From contig ML133420.1 in assembly GCA_003864495.1 (NCBI GenBank), forward strand, positions 1,001,959 through 1,065,958: DNA of 64,000 nt, read 5' to 3'. Source of the DNA: Nemopilema nomurai. Taxonomy: Eukaryota > Cnidaria > Scyphozoa > Rhizostomeae > Rhizostomatidae. Under the pieces are notes generated by a model. That model had not been told where the DNA came from and ran no database searches. It saw nothing but the letters and a program-made list of their open reading frames with translations. Shown in pieces: positions 35,596 to 50,500 of the stretch. A program made the translations under genes and the position numbers. Each line of letters starts with the position of its first letter. The stretch's first letter is position 1.

Positions 35596-38500
35596 CTAAA
35601 AATACATGTCTCTTGATTTTGAGAGGTACATTGCATCTTTCAAGGGGTCAAAGAGCATGATGTGGTGCCTCTTCGTTAGGCGGCGCAGCTTATAAAACTC
35701 CGCTTCGAATCCGGCCCCGCTTAAACTTGTGTCGGACTTAAAGTGTACGGTTAAAAATCGTCCGCTCGAGCGGTACACGGATTCTTTCACTTTGTTACCG
35801 CACTCGGTACCAATCAAGTTTTTCTCGTTGATTTTCCCATCGTATATTTTGACAAAGTCGTACGTGCAGGGTTTGTCTTCTAGCTGGAACTTTTTAAACC
35901 CAAGAGCAACCTTGCGCTTCTTGCTACGTACAAAAATCCGCCAAACACAGTCTTGAAAGGGTGGGTAGTCTTGGGAGCCATACTTTATGTGGGAGAAAAA
36001 TGTCTGCATAGCTCTTGTGGCATGGTACGTTCCGCCGCAAACTAAAATGAAACAAACAGAATTTCTTGGAACACGTCTGATGGCCAGTCGCTTACTTCAA
36101 TCTTGCAGAGGATGCCTGTTTTTCCGGGCTTAAGGCATGCAGTATCAGCCTTTGGATAAAAATTAAAGCTGCGGCCATTCGAAATATTCTGGCCTGGGAA
36201 CCAACTTCGGCCCTGGAAACTAATTTTGGCCTAGAAGCTAGTCCAGCTCGGAATCGCCAGACATTCACCGGCTGTTAATGAACAATAAATCCTACTCTGA
36301 AAAAAGAATTTGAACAGTTACTCACTTGAAGTATACGAAAGCTTGAAGCCTCCTTGGTCGCCACTGCCTAGCTTGAACTCAACAGTAAACATGTTTCCAT
36401 CCGTTTGAAAACTCACGTCCTTTCTTCCACTATCTTTACAAGCAGAGATTTGATGGATCTTTCTTCCAATGGCCCACTTAACAACTAGCTGGCTTGAGAA
36501 ACTTTCATCGCATCTGATGTCCTTTTTACGAGAAAAAAGAGCGTTTCAACAAGCAAAACAATTCTTTTTAATTAATAAGATACTTCAGCGGGCTTGACTG
36601 GGAGAGCTTGAATACCGAAATCAGTTTTACACTCATTGTGAATAGTGTATTGAAATCTAAGGTTTTCAACTACTGATAGAATAGTATGACAATTGTGCAA
36701 AAATTTGTTAATAATAAAAAACAAACAATTAATTAATGAACTAATGAAAAGGTAAATAAATATATTCCTGAGGATAATTAATTGGTACGTCCTTAGAATT
36801 AGTGATTTGTTTCGTTCCTATAAAATCTACAAAATAACACGTGACCCTCAAACACTGGAAAGGAGAGACCGATGAATTGGTCAAAGAAGGAAATATAAGC
36901 ATGTCTGTAAATATCTCAAAAAGGCTTGAACAGTTGTAGAAGTCTTAGACAATAAATCTGGGTCAGTGTAAAACCTTCGAACGATCACTGAAACAGTTGT
37001 GAGCATAGCTGTTACAAGGGGAGCGGTTTACCAGGGTTAAAGAAACAAGCAAAAGTACATCTGATCTTTTAAATAGACTGCAGTGTCAAAAGTCCTCGAC
37101 CCTCACCTCCTTTATGTAGAAAATGTCATTTATAGAAATGGCCAAAACAATTAACACTAAAAATGAATGAAAGTACTTTGATATTTCTAGAAATCCACCC
37201 TGCATAGGAATAATGTTTCAAGGAAACAGACTAGCTTAGGGTATCTTTACAACACTTACGTCAAAAGTGATATTGAATCTCTGGCCTGGAAGAGTCATGA
37301 CAGTCCACTTGCATTTTTCTTCTGAGTGATAGCTTTTTGGGTAATCTGGAGATAAAAGCGATCCTATTCCCGTTGTGCTGTTAATCTTTGTGGAACAAGC
37401 ACCTGAAACAATAGAAACTTATTGGTGGAGGGGAACTGAAGACGCATGTATTAAGGTAATATCGCAAAGGCCGATTGAATTATCGCACACCGAACAGAGT
37501 CCAGAAGAGTTGTTAAACTTCCTCCAGACAAAAACATCCTAGAAGGCAAACCTTCCTCACAAAGCAATAGAAAGTAGGCGTGACTTAGGTGTGTCGTAAG
37601 AGATTCTGTTGTTTTTCGAGGCCATTTCTCCGCTCATTGGCCATGCGACCGTAAAGTTTTCCTGACACCGAGTAAAAGTCTATTAAGGTTAGTTCACATT
37701 AATCACGAAGGACGCGGAGTTGAAATCAGTAGTCATTCGCGGCATGTGTTTTCGGGCTATCGATACATCACTCCATACGTTGTTGAGATCACTTGCGCTT
37801 AGCTGGCAAATCAAACCAAAACTCTAGCTTTAATACCTGCAATGCAACGTTTCTTGTCTCTGGCCAAAACGTAACCATACTTGCAACTGCAGATCGGGCG
37901 CTCGATAGCATTGGTGCAAATGTGATCACAGCCTCCATTGTTTATTGCACAGAGATCTTTAACTAAAAGCAAACCGAGGGGCTTTCAATGCATGAAGATA
38001 TTGTCAATATCGTTGCAGAAGATTAAGATGCATTTTCTCTAAGGCAACGAATCTAGAATAAACTATAAATATACGAAGCATATCTGCTTATAAACAGTAT
38101 TATGAAATGGTAGGCAAATTGAGCCAAACCCTCAATGCTTTTCGTTTTCAATCTATTTGGTACATTTCACTGACATATTAAAAACGTTTCATTTTATGCT
38201 TTTTATATACAGAGATTACATGATCAAAAACAATAGCTTCGTTTAGAAGAGGATTAAATGTTAATGCCAAATGACAAAATAAAATAAAAAATAAATTCAA
38301 CTTACTGTGGAAAAACTCGGCTTTAAATCCTTTACCAGAAATAGTATTGTCAGAATTGAACTCGATCTGCATTTCGTTGGAAACTGATTCAAATACTCTT
38401 GGTGTCTCCATGGCTCCACAGTATTTTTCTGACACTCCTCCGGTGTCAATTCCCACATAATCATAACTTGGGTTGCAAACCTGAATTGGCAGCAAGAAAA

Positions 38501-41500
38501 AGAGAAATCTAAGGTAGCAGGTACACTTTTTTTAATTATACTTAAGAATGCATGAATCATTAAAGCATTCACTACACACGAGAAAAGAAAGATAAGATCA
38601 TCAAAGAGCTGCGGTACCAAATTATAAAGCAATTGTATGTCCCACAGATGGTCTATCTTTTAGATGTATTCTTCAAACGAAAAATGACTCTTAGAAAAAG
38701 GATAAAGTTAAAAGTGATAAAGTATCAGTATAATTAGTGATTTATGAAGATATGGTGTTTTAAATGGAATATTCTAGATAATGACCAAACCATGGTAGTG
38801 TCGATATTGATCGAGGTTATATCATTAGCTTATAACGTTGTTGTACCTTCGAAAAATGAGGTTCTACACAAATCCAAGAAATGAGGTACTACACAAATAC
38901 AAGAAACAATACCAGATTTTGTTTATCGAAATGATAGCACTCCAAACAACCGTATGTTATGACTCTCCCATTACATCATTATGAATTTGGTACAAAAACT
39001 GTTACCTAAAGTTATATTCCATTCAAACTGCATACCTTGCTTTCTTCCAAGTCAAATGCAACCATCTTCAAGGATACCTTGTAGCCCTCCTTAGCACGAA
39101 TAACCCATTTGCAGTGTCTGTTTATGGGGTAATGCTCGGGGTAACTGGGGGACTGAATCGTCCCGCTCATCTCCTGCTCCTTGTATATTTTACCACAGGC
39201 CCCTAACAAGAAAGATGACGTAACAAGTATAGTAATGATAACAAATGTTCAAAAGCGTTTCAAAGCAGATGTACTATAGTTGATAGGGAATATATGGCAT
39301 TGAAAACACCGAAGTACATTGACGTCAAAAGCGTTTCAAAGCAGATGTACTATAGTTGATAGGGAATATATGGCATTGAAAACACCGAAGTACATTGACA
39401 ATATAGAATCTAAGAGTCTCGTTAATCCAAATAAGCATTGCTGTCTGATACAAATTAGAGTTGTTTGTTCTTTCAAAAAAACTTGCCTATAGTGAACAGA
39501 AGAGATATTTCTTCCAAAAGGGCCTTCATCAGGTGAACCGTCAGGAAGAAGAGGCAGCTTCAAAAAATTTTAATTAACAGGTAAAAAGGCCTTACAATTA
39601 AACTATTTATTAATGGGAAGCTCAATTGTAACGACGCTTAGATGAGAATCTACACGCTAGGCAATTCTAGAGACTGAAGGCACGTACTTTCGCAATCATG
39701 TCCATTGGAGTGCAGCTCTTGACCCCCGGGGCATCGGCATTCGTACCCATCGACTCGGTTGAAGCAGATCTCTGAGCAATTGTGGAGCCCACTCGCACAC
39801 TCGTCAATCTCTGCGAAGTGCAATCGAAACAGTGTAATCACCAATAAGCAGTGTATAAGACAAGGGATGCAGAGGTGGTTTTGGTGACGAAATCAAGTAC
39901 ATTTCCATAAGAGACAATATTAAGACATGTCACTCCGTTTATTGCGCAGCATTTCTGCAAGATTCAGGGTATTAAAATAAGCAATCAAATCATGTCTGTC
40001 TAATTAAAACCTCCAAAGGTGGTAGCCAACGAAAAAAAAATATGGGCATTCAGCAAAGCCCAATGAAATAAGAAGACTGTGTAGGTGGCCTTAAGGTGCC
40101 TTTCCTCGAACAAAAATCATTTCTAAATAAAAAAAGTTACGTTAGAATGAGGAACAAACCAGTAACGTATGTCAAGGCAAAGCCTCGATGTTGGACGTTT
40201 GTATTGGTGTTGAACTTCACTTTCATTGTATTTCCCGTTGATACAAAATAGTTCTTTGGGGCCTTCTTTCCGCACAGCTTTTTGAGACTTCTCCCAGTAA
40301 TTCCGTCGACAAGCTCGATATGATCATGCTCACAATTCTTTTTTCTTTTTAGGTCTAACATCTGGAAACGTACAGCAACTTTTCCAGGCTGCAAAATAAA
40401 TCAGTGTGTGTTATGTTTTAGAAATAAACTACATGGTGTTGAAGCCTGGGGCTCATATTGAATCCTGTTTAGAGCCAAGTATGCCCAGGTGCCTCTTTTT
40501 CTAAGTAAAAAGCAAATGCAGAAAGCTGACCAACATGGCATTCTGACAGCTATGAGCTTTTTCTTGTCACTTTCTTGAACCAATAACAAGTAGTTTGCGG
40601 AAAACAAACAAAAAATAATTCAACCCAGGTTTCGGAATGAGAAACATGGAGCCTCGTACTGACCTTGGGAACAACAATAACCCATTCACACTTCTTATTT
40701 GACGGGTAGTTGTCAGGGTAACCAGGTGACATCAACTGCCCCTTTTCTGCTTCGATCACACCTCCACATGTAACTAAATCCAAACAAAAAAATCATTGAC
40801 GAAACGCATGGAAACTTAATACTTCGCATGGAATATGAATGAGATGACCACAACAGATTAAATACTTAATGACATTTGGACCATTCCAAAGTACTGAGAA
40901 GAGAGATAAAGGCTTCACCTAAGAAAAGCCAGAGATATGTTGGCCTATGAAAGGATTGTAACTAGGCACATAATTCTTTCTGCTTTTCACACTGTTTATG
41001 ATAATCTACAAACCAAGTCAGAAGAAAACAAACAGGTATCAAAAACATCCAATCATTACAAGAGTGCATAGTTTTCTGGTTTTCCATAAAAAAATACGAC
41101 ATGTTGCTGGAAAGCCAAATAGGCAATCGAAACAATTTTCAAAGATCCAGCTTCAGAGAAATATGACATCAAAAGTAAGGGATGAGACAATTAAAGATGA
41201 CACGTACCCTTGTACTCTGCATTGAATCCAATTCTACTTGAAGTAAAGTATTTGTATCCATAGTTGAATTTCAGCCATAAACCAGAGCCCGAGAGAGTCA
41301 TGGTCTTGGGGGGTAGATTGCCCCTGCAATACTTTCCAATGAGGGGCGAGGTATTGTGTCTCCCATTTCTGATTTCCATGTACACCCGCTTGCAGTTGTG
41401 TTTGAAGTTAACGAACGGCAGCTTCAAAGTCATCTTCTCGCCTGTTGTCCAGAACACCCTCCACAAACAGACTGTTGGCTGAATCTCGAGAAGATTTGAC

Positions 41501-44500
41501 GTCACGAAGGAGAAGTTTCCCGACGGTTCCGTCATCGTTTTCCGACAAACTAGGAGGCAATGAATGAATAATAATGTAATTATAATTAATCAACTGTAAA
41601 GCAAAGAAACAAAAGTAACTAGATATAAAAGTTGGGAAAAGTAAAGAAACAGCATGATAGGGAAAAAAAATTTAAAACAAAAAACTGACAGATTAGGGCG
41701 GTCCTTACTAGGGCAACCATACAGCATGTTCGCTTGCATGATGTCAAATGAGCTGAGTTTAATCCGCTGACCAATTTGTTTGCTGTACGTTTGCTTAACT
41801 GGCCTGATTGTCACGTCGTACCCAGTCTTCGAGAACGTGGTTTTAGCATAATGCATGATGCTGTCGAAATCGTACGGCACGTTGAACGAATTCACCTCAT
41901 CTGCTGTCAGCTTTCGGAAGTTTTTCCACTCACCTAAAAAAGTTGCACTTCTAAAATGAACGCAGGATAATCTTCGAAAAATTTACTCATATCAAAGGTA
42001 AACGTGGAATCTATTGCTCGAGTGAAAAAGTCCTAGGGCAAAACCAGGGATGAAAATAACCCACACGACCTGAAAACATGGTACCTTAAGCAAGAATGAG
42101 GGCAAAAGAAAAGTTGCTACTTTGGCCTAGCCGTTATTTTGTTACTTTGGCCTAGACTAAACGCAAACAAGACCACGTGGGGTAAATTCTCAACTGTCAA
42201 AACTGCTATCTGTCTTAATTCTACCTGTACGTATATTGTGTTTCAGGATGCTGATGTAGGAATCGCGATCAGGTCGCGTATGCTCGTGCCAGAAGCCGAT
42301 CAAATGGCCGATTTCATGGGCAATTGTGCCGTTCTGTATGCAGTTCTCAGCGAGATTTACCCCCTGTCCTTCGCCATCGCCCATGCGACCAACGTAAGAG
42401 CAACAGCTGTGATAGAATGAAAAGAATTATTCGAGTTGTTATAAAATAGAATATCGTGCAATCAGCAGGCATAAACATGACTGGGTTTTCATAAAGAAAA
42501 GTTGATAATTCTCCTTTGAGGAAATTCACCTCAAACTTTTGTTCATTTATTCAACATGTGTGCATGCGTCCTTAACCATAGGCGGGATTATGTATTCCTG
42601 CAATACGAGCCAAGAGACCATTTATTAAACACACCGAAGTCGAGAGCTTTTGGTGGTCTTATAATGAAATTGATCTAGTATCAGGCTTCGTGGCACGACA
42701 GGCTGTGGATAAAAACAAGTATCGGCTTTGACAAAGAATCACTTTTCACGGTAGTATTTCAACTTCGGATATCACGTAGCATCCGTGGAATTTCATTCTT
42801 ATATGCTATTATCTTATTGAGTGAACTGACAATGTTTGCCGTACTGAGTATAGAGAAGACACCGTTAACGACCTTCCAAATATTCAGCAACCTTCTGTTG
42901 TAGCTAGCTTCAAAATATTCGCATGCACAAGCACCCATCAATGAGCCACTCTTCTGTTTGCGCTTCTAGAATGGCTGAAATTCCATGCTTCTAGCAAATA
43001 GGACTTGCAGATTGAAAGACAGTCTATTTTTGATAACCCCTCCTCCATTATTACCAAATATTTGCAGTTATGTGTTCACAAGGCTCTCTGTTTCTCCACG
43101 TGAAAGTCAAATACGGAACAAGAACACCACAGTATCCCATAATGCTAATAATTGTCCCGATGATTTAATTTATTTCGTTCTGAGATGGAAATAGCGCCTC
43201 GTGTGAGGATGAGGTCCGCTTCCAAGAGTCATTCCTCCTCTTTGATGACTCGTTTTACCAACAGTTTTAATTCAACCAACACACATCACATCAAAGCTGT
43301 TAACGACGTAGTACAATTAATGGCATGAATCTGCGAATTCTCGAACACATCGCTACTAAATTTGCTTGAAAGTGAGTTCAGAATTTCTCTTGCAATTGCC
43401 TAAACATTCTGAATGTGACGGGTACTTATCATAAACTTTTTTTCTACGCAACAGGTTTCTACGCAACAGGTTTCTACGCAGCATGGTTTCTACGCAACAA
43501 AAGTACCTACCCGCATTTCCCCTCACTCTGGAACAGCGCATACTCCTTTTCAGACTGCCTGGGCACGAAACTGAGGCACGTGTTTGCTTCCCAGTGGCGA
43601 ATAGCAGACTCGATAACAGCCTTTTGGTAACCTGGGGATGAAAAAGCAAATTAGGCTCGGTTCACTCGAAACCTAGACGTAAACTGCAGGGTCAGAACAT
43701 CGAGTTAATTTGCACGATTTGTTGGCATCGGGAGACTTCAAAAAACACAAACATCTGTTTATTTTCATGTTCAGCTGTTTATTTCCAAAATGCGAATATC
43801 AAAAACTTCTATAAGTAGCTTTGCACGCCAATAAAGCTGTTTCTAGTTTCTAACAATAAAGCTCTGAAAGAGATAAGAGATAAGAGTCTACTATAGAGAA
43901 GACTCATAGTATTTCTACAAGCCTGTTCGTGATACTCATTTACAAAAGGACACTATATCTAAATTGTGTGTTCCATTGTTCTGCATCATCACTACGTGAA
44001 GCCTAATCAAATGGCAAAGGTGCAACTAGATAGCGGTTACTTTGGGGGCTGAATTCAGGGTCGGGCTAATTCAAGGTCAGATTTCTGCTAGGATTTGATA
44101 TATGTGTTCCAAAACGAACCTGCGTCAGGAGATAACTTTCAGGATAAATGGTCTGTAATCGTATAACTCGAAGACAGACATCAGAGAATGCAATTTTATC
44201 GTAAATTCTCACCCACTATATATGGCTTTCTTGTTGATGACAGGAAATTATTCACTAACAGCTTCCCAATCAATTCTTAACGCCTGACTCTTTCTACTAT
44301 TACGCAAAAATTAGGAGTTGAGCGGGTGAACACACGTTTGGTCAGAGCTGTGAAGCCTCAAAAATGAGCCTAATTCTTGCAGAATTTGGTGTGCATCTGG
44401 AACATTCGAAATGATTTAGACACAGTACCGCTCCACTCCCTGCCATGTCGAATTTGGAATAGCATTTGTGTGTGCTGTTTCTTTCAAGTAACAACAACAA

Positions 44501-47500
44501 CAACAGCAACAACCCATTTAATTACCAAACGTTTAAAACTAGTTGAAAGAACCTGTCGGTGTGAATGGCTACTAACCTCGTTATGGCATATGCTAGCCCC
44601 GATATGGCATATACCAGCCTCGTCAAGTTATAGCAAATGTAAAAAGAGCATGCACTAGATGACGAGAACTGTTTTTATGATCAGTCAAGTACTCAAATCA
44701 TCCCATTTCTTCGCAAGTTTACTGGTACTTTGTCTCCCTGAAGCCCAAAAAGGCATTTCTTGGATGTTAGACAAAAAGACATAATTTTCTTTATCTGCCT
44801 CTTTTTTGGAGATTAAAATTGTGAACTAAAACTCTGTTTATGGTTTCTTAATCAAGTAAGAGTGAGTAATTCCTGCGGGTCCCCGTATGCACTCAACAAA
44901 ACGAGTAGACCCTAATGTCACAATACAATCTTTCGATATCGTCCGAATAAAGTTTCTAATTGACAGGAGATGTGGAGATTTCAACAAAAAACAACATGAT
45001 AAAAGTGCGATATACAAGAGGAAAACATTTTTATAGTCGTAGCTCGGTAGACCAAAATTTTGTTATCATTTTAGCCTGTATTAGTGAATTTCTTATAAAG
45101 GGCTTTTGTAAAAGCAGAAGAATAAGAGAAGAATGTTGCTTTACGAATGGCCGTTAACATGAGTCAGTGTATGTCACTCAGCTAAAGTTGAAGACGGGAA
45201 CTGTTCTTGGAGGAAGGATGGTGCGGCAGTCAGTCATACCCTAGAGATTATAGCCGTGAAATGGTGTTTCGAACCCAGCAATCACAGTATCTAAGTTAAC
45301 TTTCCAGAGCTGATAGTAAATGCAAATAGACAGCTCTCTTGAGAGCGTAATGTTATCAACAACCCACCAGGATCAAATCATACGAGTGATGAAGGTTCGT
45401 ATTACCACCATCCACGCAAAGTTGACAGAAATGTCAATGTAACATCGTACCGAATCTAAACAAGAGACACTACTAAAATTCAAGGACACTCAAATGTACG
45501 CCATCCAGGAGTAGTAAAAGTGGCGTTATGCAATAGAAACGGTCATGTTACACTTGGCCAATGCGACAGGTCAAATAGGTTTGGGCGTGGCTTTTTAATC
45601 CCTGCTTGACCAGAAGGTCGTCACCAATCATGATAGAATAGACTGCTTGAATAGTGTCGAAAGTCGCACCTGAAGCGCCAATAACTTCATTTTGTGAAAA
45701 GTACGTGAGTACCGCAACCAGAGGCATAACTGTACATTTTTTATAGAAAGGTTGAAGTGAGAAAGACCACGGTGTCTTGAGGGGTTTAGCGCAAAGTGGT
45801 GAATATTGGCCACAATGGGGGACGTAGAAGGTATCACAGGCTGAAATCAATGCAGCAAAAGGGCATGGAGGAAGATCTGAGGGACGGAGAAGTGCAGAAA
45901 TTCAGGCCAGTATAAGTAAAGAGATGTCGATAGGTAATGGTGAAAAATGACTGAATAGAGTTGGATGATAGACTTAAGGGTAGCAGAGGTAGGAATAAGA
46001 GTAGGGGACTGGTGGGGTGATAAAGCAAGAAGACAAATTGAAATTAAAGATAGGGTACAAAAGGGGGGGAGTTCTAGGGAGAAGAAAACAGGAGCAATAA
46101 AAAGCAAAGGTGGGCAATGGAGGTAGAGAGTGTTCTAAAAGAAAGCAAGAGAAAAGGGTGGCAGCAAGTAGGGGCAAGGAAAAGTGGGGGTAAATGAGGG
46201 GGAAAACAGGCGACCGTTAGGGGAACGAAAGCCAAGAAAGGGAACAAATAGAACACTTGGAGCAATACGAGGCATGCAGAAGCAATAGAAACTAGTAAAA
46301 GCAAAAAAGGGGTACGATTAGGTACAGACACACAATTGACAGCTTGGGAGTCTCCACAATAATGCTCGGAATTTTACATATCAAAAGTTGTTTGGACTGC
46401 CCTCTAATGCGACAAGTCCAAACCGACACCGAGACTTTTGCAAAAGCGTTTGAAACATTAATCCAGTAAAAATAAATTTTCATGTCAGAAATTTTGCAGA
46501 GGGGCAAGTATTTATGTTGGAAATAGTTCAAGTTGCGGTGAATGTCAGAAAATACAATTTCCTGACGCAGCAGATTCACCATCGAAAACATTTGGACACC
46601 GCAAGAACAGTGAGATTATCAACAGGATCCCGGTATTGTGTGCTATAGATGTAGAAATGCCTACTCAGCCACCTATAGGTGGACCAACACACCACTGTAT
46701 ATAGTACCGTACATTTCAATAGCAGCAATGGATTGGGGCTCACTTACTCAGATCAATGAGAGCAATATGGTGAATAGTGGTACATTGGGGTTTCAAGGTC
46801 AATTTATGGGTCACGTGCGCCAGTGAAATATTGTGTGGTCACGACGCTGTTCTTCGAAATATTTGCACCACGATGAAGTATCCACTTGTGTTCGACGAAA
46901 TTCGAACTGAGGCTCTTGTCTTTCCGAGGAAAGTCTGTCCGTCGGTTGGGGGAAGTTTCAGGGGCAGTCGCAACAGCTGATACGGGTTTCAGTCCACACA
47001 ACGGGGATTTAAGGAGCTATGTGCCAGTAGAACTGGGAACCATTTCCTTAGCTTGTGATGATTCAAACATTCCCTGCACATTTTAAGGATGCCTCGCAAA
47101 CGTACAGGATGTTTCGTAAACTCGCAAACGTACAGGATGTCTCGTAAACTCGCAAACGTACAGGATGTCCCGCGAGAGCGCGGGGTGCGTCGGGAACGGA
47201 CAGGCTGCTGTGCAAGCTATGGTCTCTTCATGACCCATGACCCCAACTCTTTGAAACTTGTAAGACTCTTCAACGAATTCTGCTAACAGCGAAAATCTGA
47301 ATTCAGAAATTCCGAGAAGTTTGACAGCTCACTTTGTAAAAAGGACTTTAATACCCTCTAAATTTCCAATAACTAGTCATAAATGGGGCGGCTTATCGAA
47401 TTCAAAGCACCTTTCTGACTGCATTCTAAACACGTAAAAGATTCCTTTGAAGTGGTTTATGAAAGATAGACGCAAATCCTGTAAAATTAGAGGTCCTATC

Positions 47501-50500
47501 AAATGATGCTATCGAATAGGACAGAGTGGTCAATGGACGTCTACAGTGATCTGCCACAGTTCAGAATGAGTCAAAAGTGCAACTGCACTTATTCTCTCAA
47601 ATTTCTGCTGCCATGTGTCTACTTAAGACCAGCTTGTACAAGATTCTCCTTTGAAACAAAATGGGACACGGGATTTGCAAGTTCAAATTCCAAACTCAAT
47701 CGAAAGATTAACCCGTTTCTGAGTGCATATCAACATAAAACGCCTCTTGTGACAGGAGACAAACGTTTCTTACAAATAATAGTAAAAGCTATAACCTTCA
47801 GAGACAGGCTTGTTCCATTAAAGATCATAAAGTTTTTAGTAACTTCTACTAAAGCTCGTTTGAGACAGTTGCCGTTGTTGTTGTACATCAAATGGAGGTA
47901 AATAGGAGTGTTTTATGAACTTGAATTTTCCATTTATGGGAAGATATTTGTGGAATTGCTTAAGTCTCTTATCAGACAGTTGGCTTTACCAATTTTTAGC
48001 CTAAGCCATTTCGTAGAAGGTATCGGTTGCAGGAGTTGTGTAAATAAACACCAACGTGAAAAGGTCAATTCTGAAGAGTCGTTTTTGATCTCGTTGCTTA
48101 GGCGTTTAAACCATATAACAGCTTGAAAGACGGTCTGGGTAACTTCCAGTTTCACTTTAAGCAGATGTATGAGCAGAGAGAGTTCATCATAGAGCAATTC
48201 AGCATAGAGCAATTCAGCATAGAGCCTTGGATAGGTCATTAAGCTGAAGATGAGCGTCATTATTTTTTATTACGTCGTGAAGATACAAAAGTTGCTGCAC
48301 TTTCTTTATGCAAACTTTTAGAATACATCAAACTGCTTGTTCCAATCAGGCTCAGAACAAATGAAGGGCAAAGTTTGATGGTATTGTTGAAAAGATTTTA
48401 TATAATCTCTCTTTGATAATCGATATTACTTGCCAAGCCAGAAACGCACAAGAGTTCTGGAAGGTTGCCTCCCAGAGATAATTTGTCCCAAGGAAAGCAA
48501 ATTGGATCCAGTAAGCCAGTAGTTAATTTTCTTACAAAAAGAGCACATTGCCAAAGTACGTGCTTTTGTTTGGATCAAACTGATTTCTTGATCTCATTCC
48601 ATACTCTATTTGGGAAAATAGGAAAAAGCACTTAGAAAGAAAATGATGGTACCCCCTAGGGAATTCTAGCTGCAGCAATGCAACAACAGCAACAACGAGA
48701 ATAGCATCAACAACACAGCTACTTTCGAGCGCCTTCGGCATCAACCCCACGATCACAAACTCGTTGGCCTATTACAAGATACCCTGCTAAATAAATCGTC
48801 CTGGTGAAAGAACTCTTCGAGATCCTGCAAAGAATTATAAAAATCGAGTTTTCTTGAGTCAGTGAAGTAGACGGTGAATTTTCAAAAAATGTAGGGATAA
48901 AAAATAATAAGATGATTAATGAATAAGACGAGCGTTCGACAGTTTAGAAAATTATTTGAAGCTCCTTTATGAATGGAGTGCGAAGTTCTACTGATAAACC
49001 TGAGGAAATCTCTCACAGCCACCAACATGTCTCATCTTTTCGAAGACTTGTTTTGTCTAGCTGCCCTCCTACGACATTCCATTCGTTATTGACCATTTCT
49101 GTCCGGAGAATATATGATTTATTTAATACGATTAGTTTGCAGATAAACCTTAATCAAGAACAAACCATGAAGTTTTGCCAGCTTATTATTAAATGTCCTG
49201 GAATCATTACAAGGTAATGAAGCGTGATTTAACTGCTTTGCAATAAATTTAACTGTGAAGAGCTCTTATTTGGTCTATCAACTGTTAAACAGTTGTTAAA
49301 TATTTCTGTTCTTAATACCCCAATGGAACTACATTCTTGAACTGGCAAGGCTATTGTTCGGATGTTCTTCAACTGAGGGTGACACAAACTGAGTAGACCG
49401 CGCACGGTCATTCAGCGGCCAGACCTTTTGGTTGAAAGACTGCAATCTGCCCAGCCTCCTTATCAACTGGAGGATGAAGACGATAACAAATTAAATCGAG
49501 GATATTAGGATCATTGATTAGCCACCAAGATTAAAGTGACCTTGGTTCGAAATCTAAGGTGATTGAAAGCACAATACATATTTCAGTAACGACAACCTTC
49601 ATTAAAAAACCCCCTTACAGATAAGTACGTTCCGTGCATTTTCAACACTTAGCCTTAACTTCTCAAGCCTCTCCCCATCCCACTCCTTATGTTTGGTCTG
49701 CCCCTTAACTTTGCCTTTTCCCGCATGCTGAATTAGTTTTGCGTCCTACAAACATACACCCCTACTTGAACCGTCTCTTACAAAAGTTCTTTTACAGATA
49801 GCTTCGAACTGGGCCCATTTAATGTAACATGGACCTCTGGCTCTTAATCTTGTACCTGGAGCAGAATACCGTATTTGACATCTGTTTTGACCTTACCTGG
49901 CTGCACTACCTTTTACGGACATCAGTAATTTTGCTGAGGGGAAGTAACCTGACCATCAAAACCATAGGAAGAAAGCCATACCAATATATGTATTAATGGC
50001 CTAAAAGTTGCATTCTGTGGTGGATCAACAAGCTAGGTCTTGCGTTTCAATAAAAGGGAAAGCCAATGACGTGACCTATGAATAAACTAATTTCTTACTC
50101 TAATTTCCATCCCTCAATTGCTGTTCAGCGTGGTGACTTCATGTTAAAATTAGTTCGCTGAAGAGGCTTTATCGTTGCTCTATCCCACAATCCTTTTCAA
50201 TGTTGACGACAATACACAATAATCGAACAGCGCCGTATTAGTTTAAACGTAGAGTGAGAATCTTTTATCAAATGCAAAAAGCTCGACCAATTTGCAAATG
50301 TTGCCCTCGAGCTTGGCACACCTCATCAGAATAAAAATAACACTATGTCCGCCTATGATGATGTGCTTAGGCCATCCAGCCTCGCGATTCGACATTTAGG
50401 CCGGCTAGCGCAATAAGGCGTGCGTGCTTGGAAACAATCAGCGCAAGGATCTTTGGCTAATATCGGGCAAAGAGTTTTGGATTCCTTTTTTCAAGTTTTT

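Noticed and set aside
45834..46331. Set of hydrophobic minus-strand ORFs
   Set aside because: Their Leu/Ser/Pro/Phe composition follows from the pyrimidine-rich strand; they overlap in different frames.
47934..48260. Minus-strand 108-codon gene
   Set aside because: It includes the 15-bp tandem repeat as AELLY repeats and lacks motifs and splice sites.
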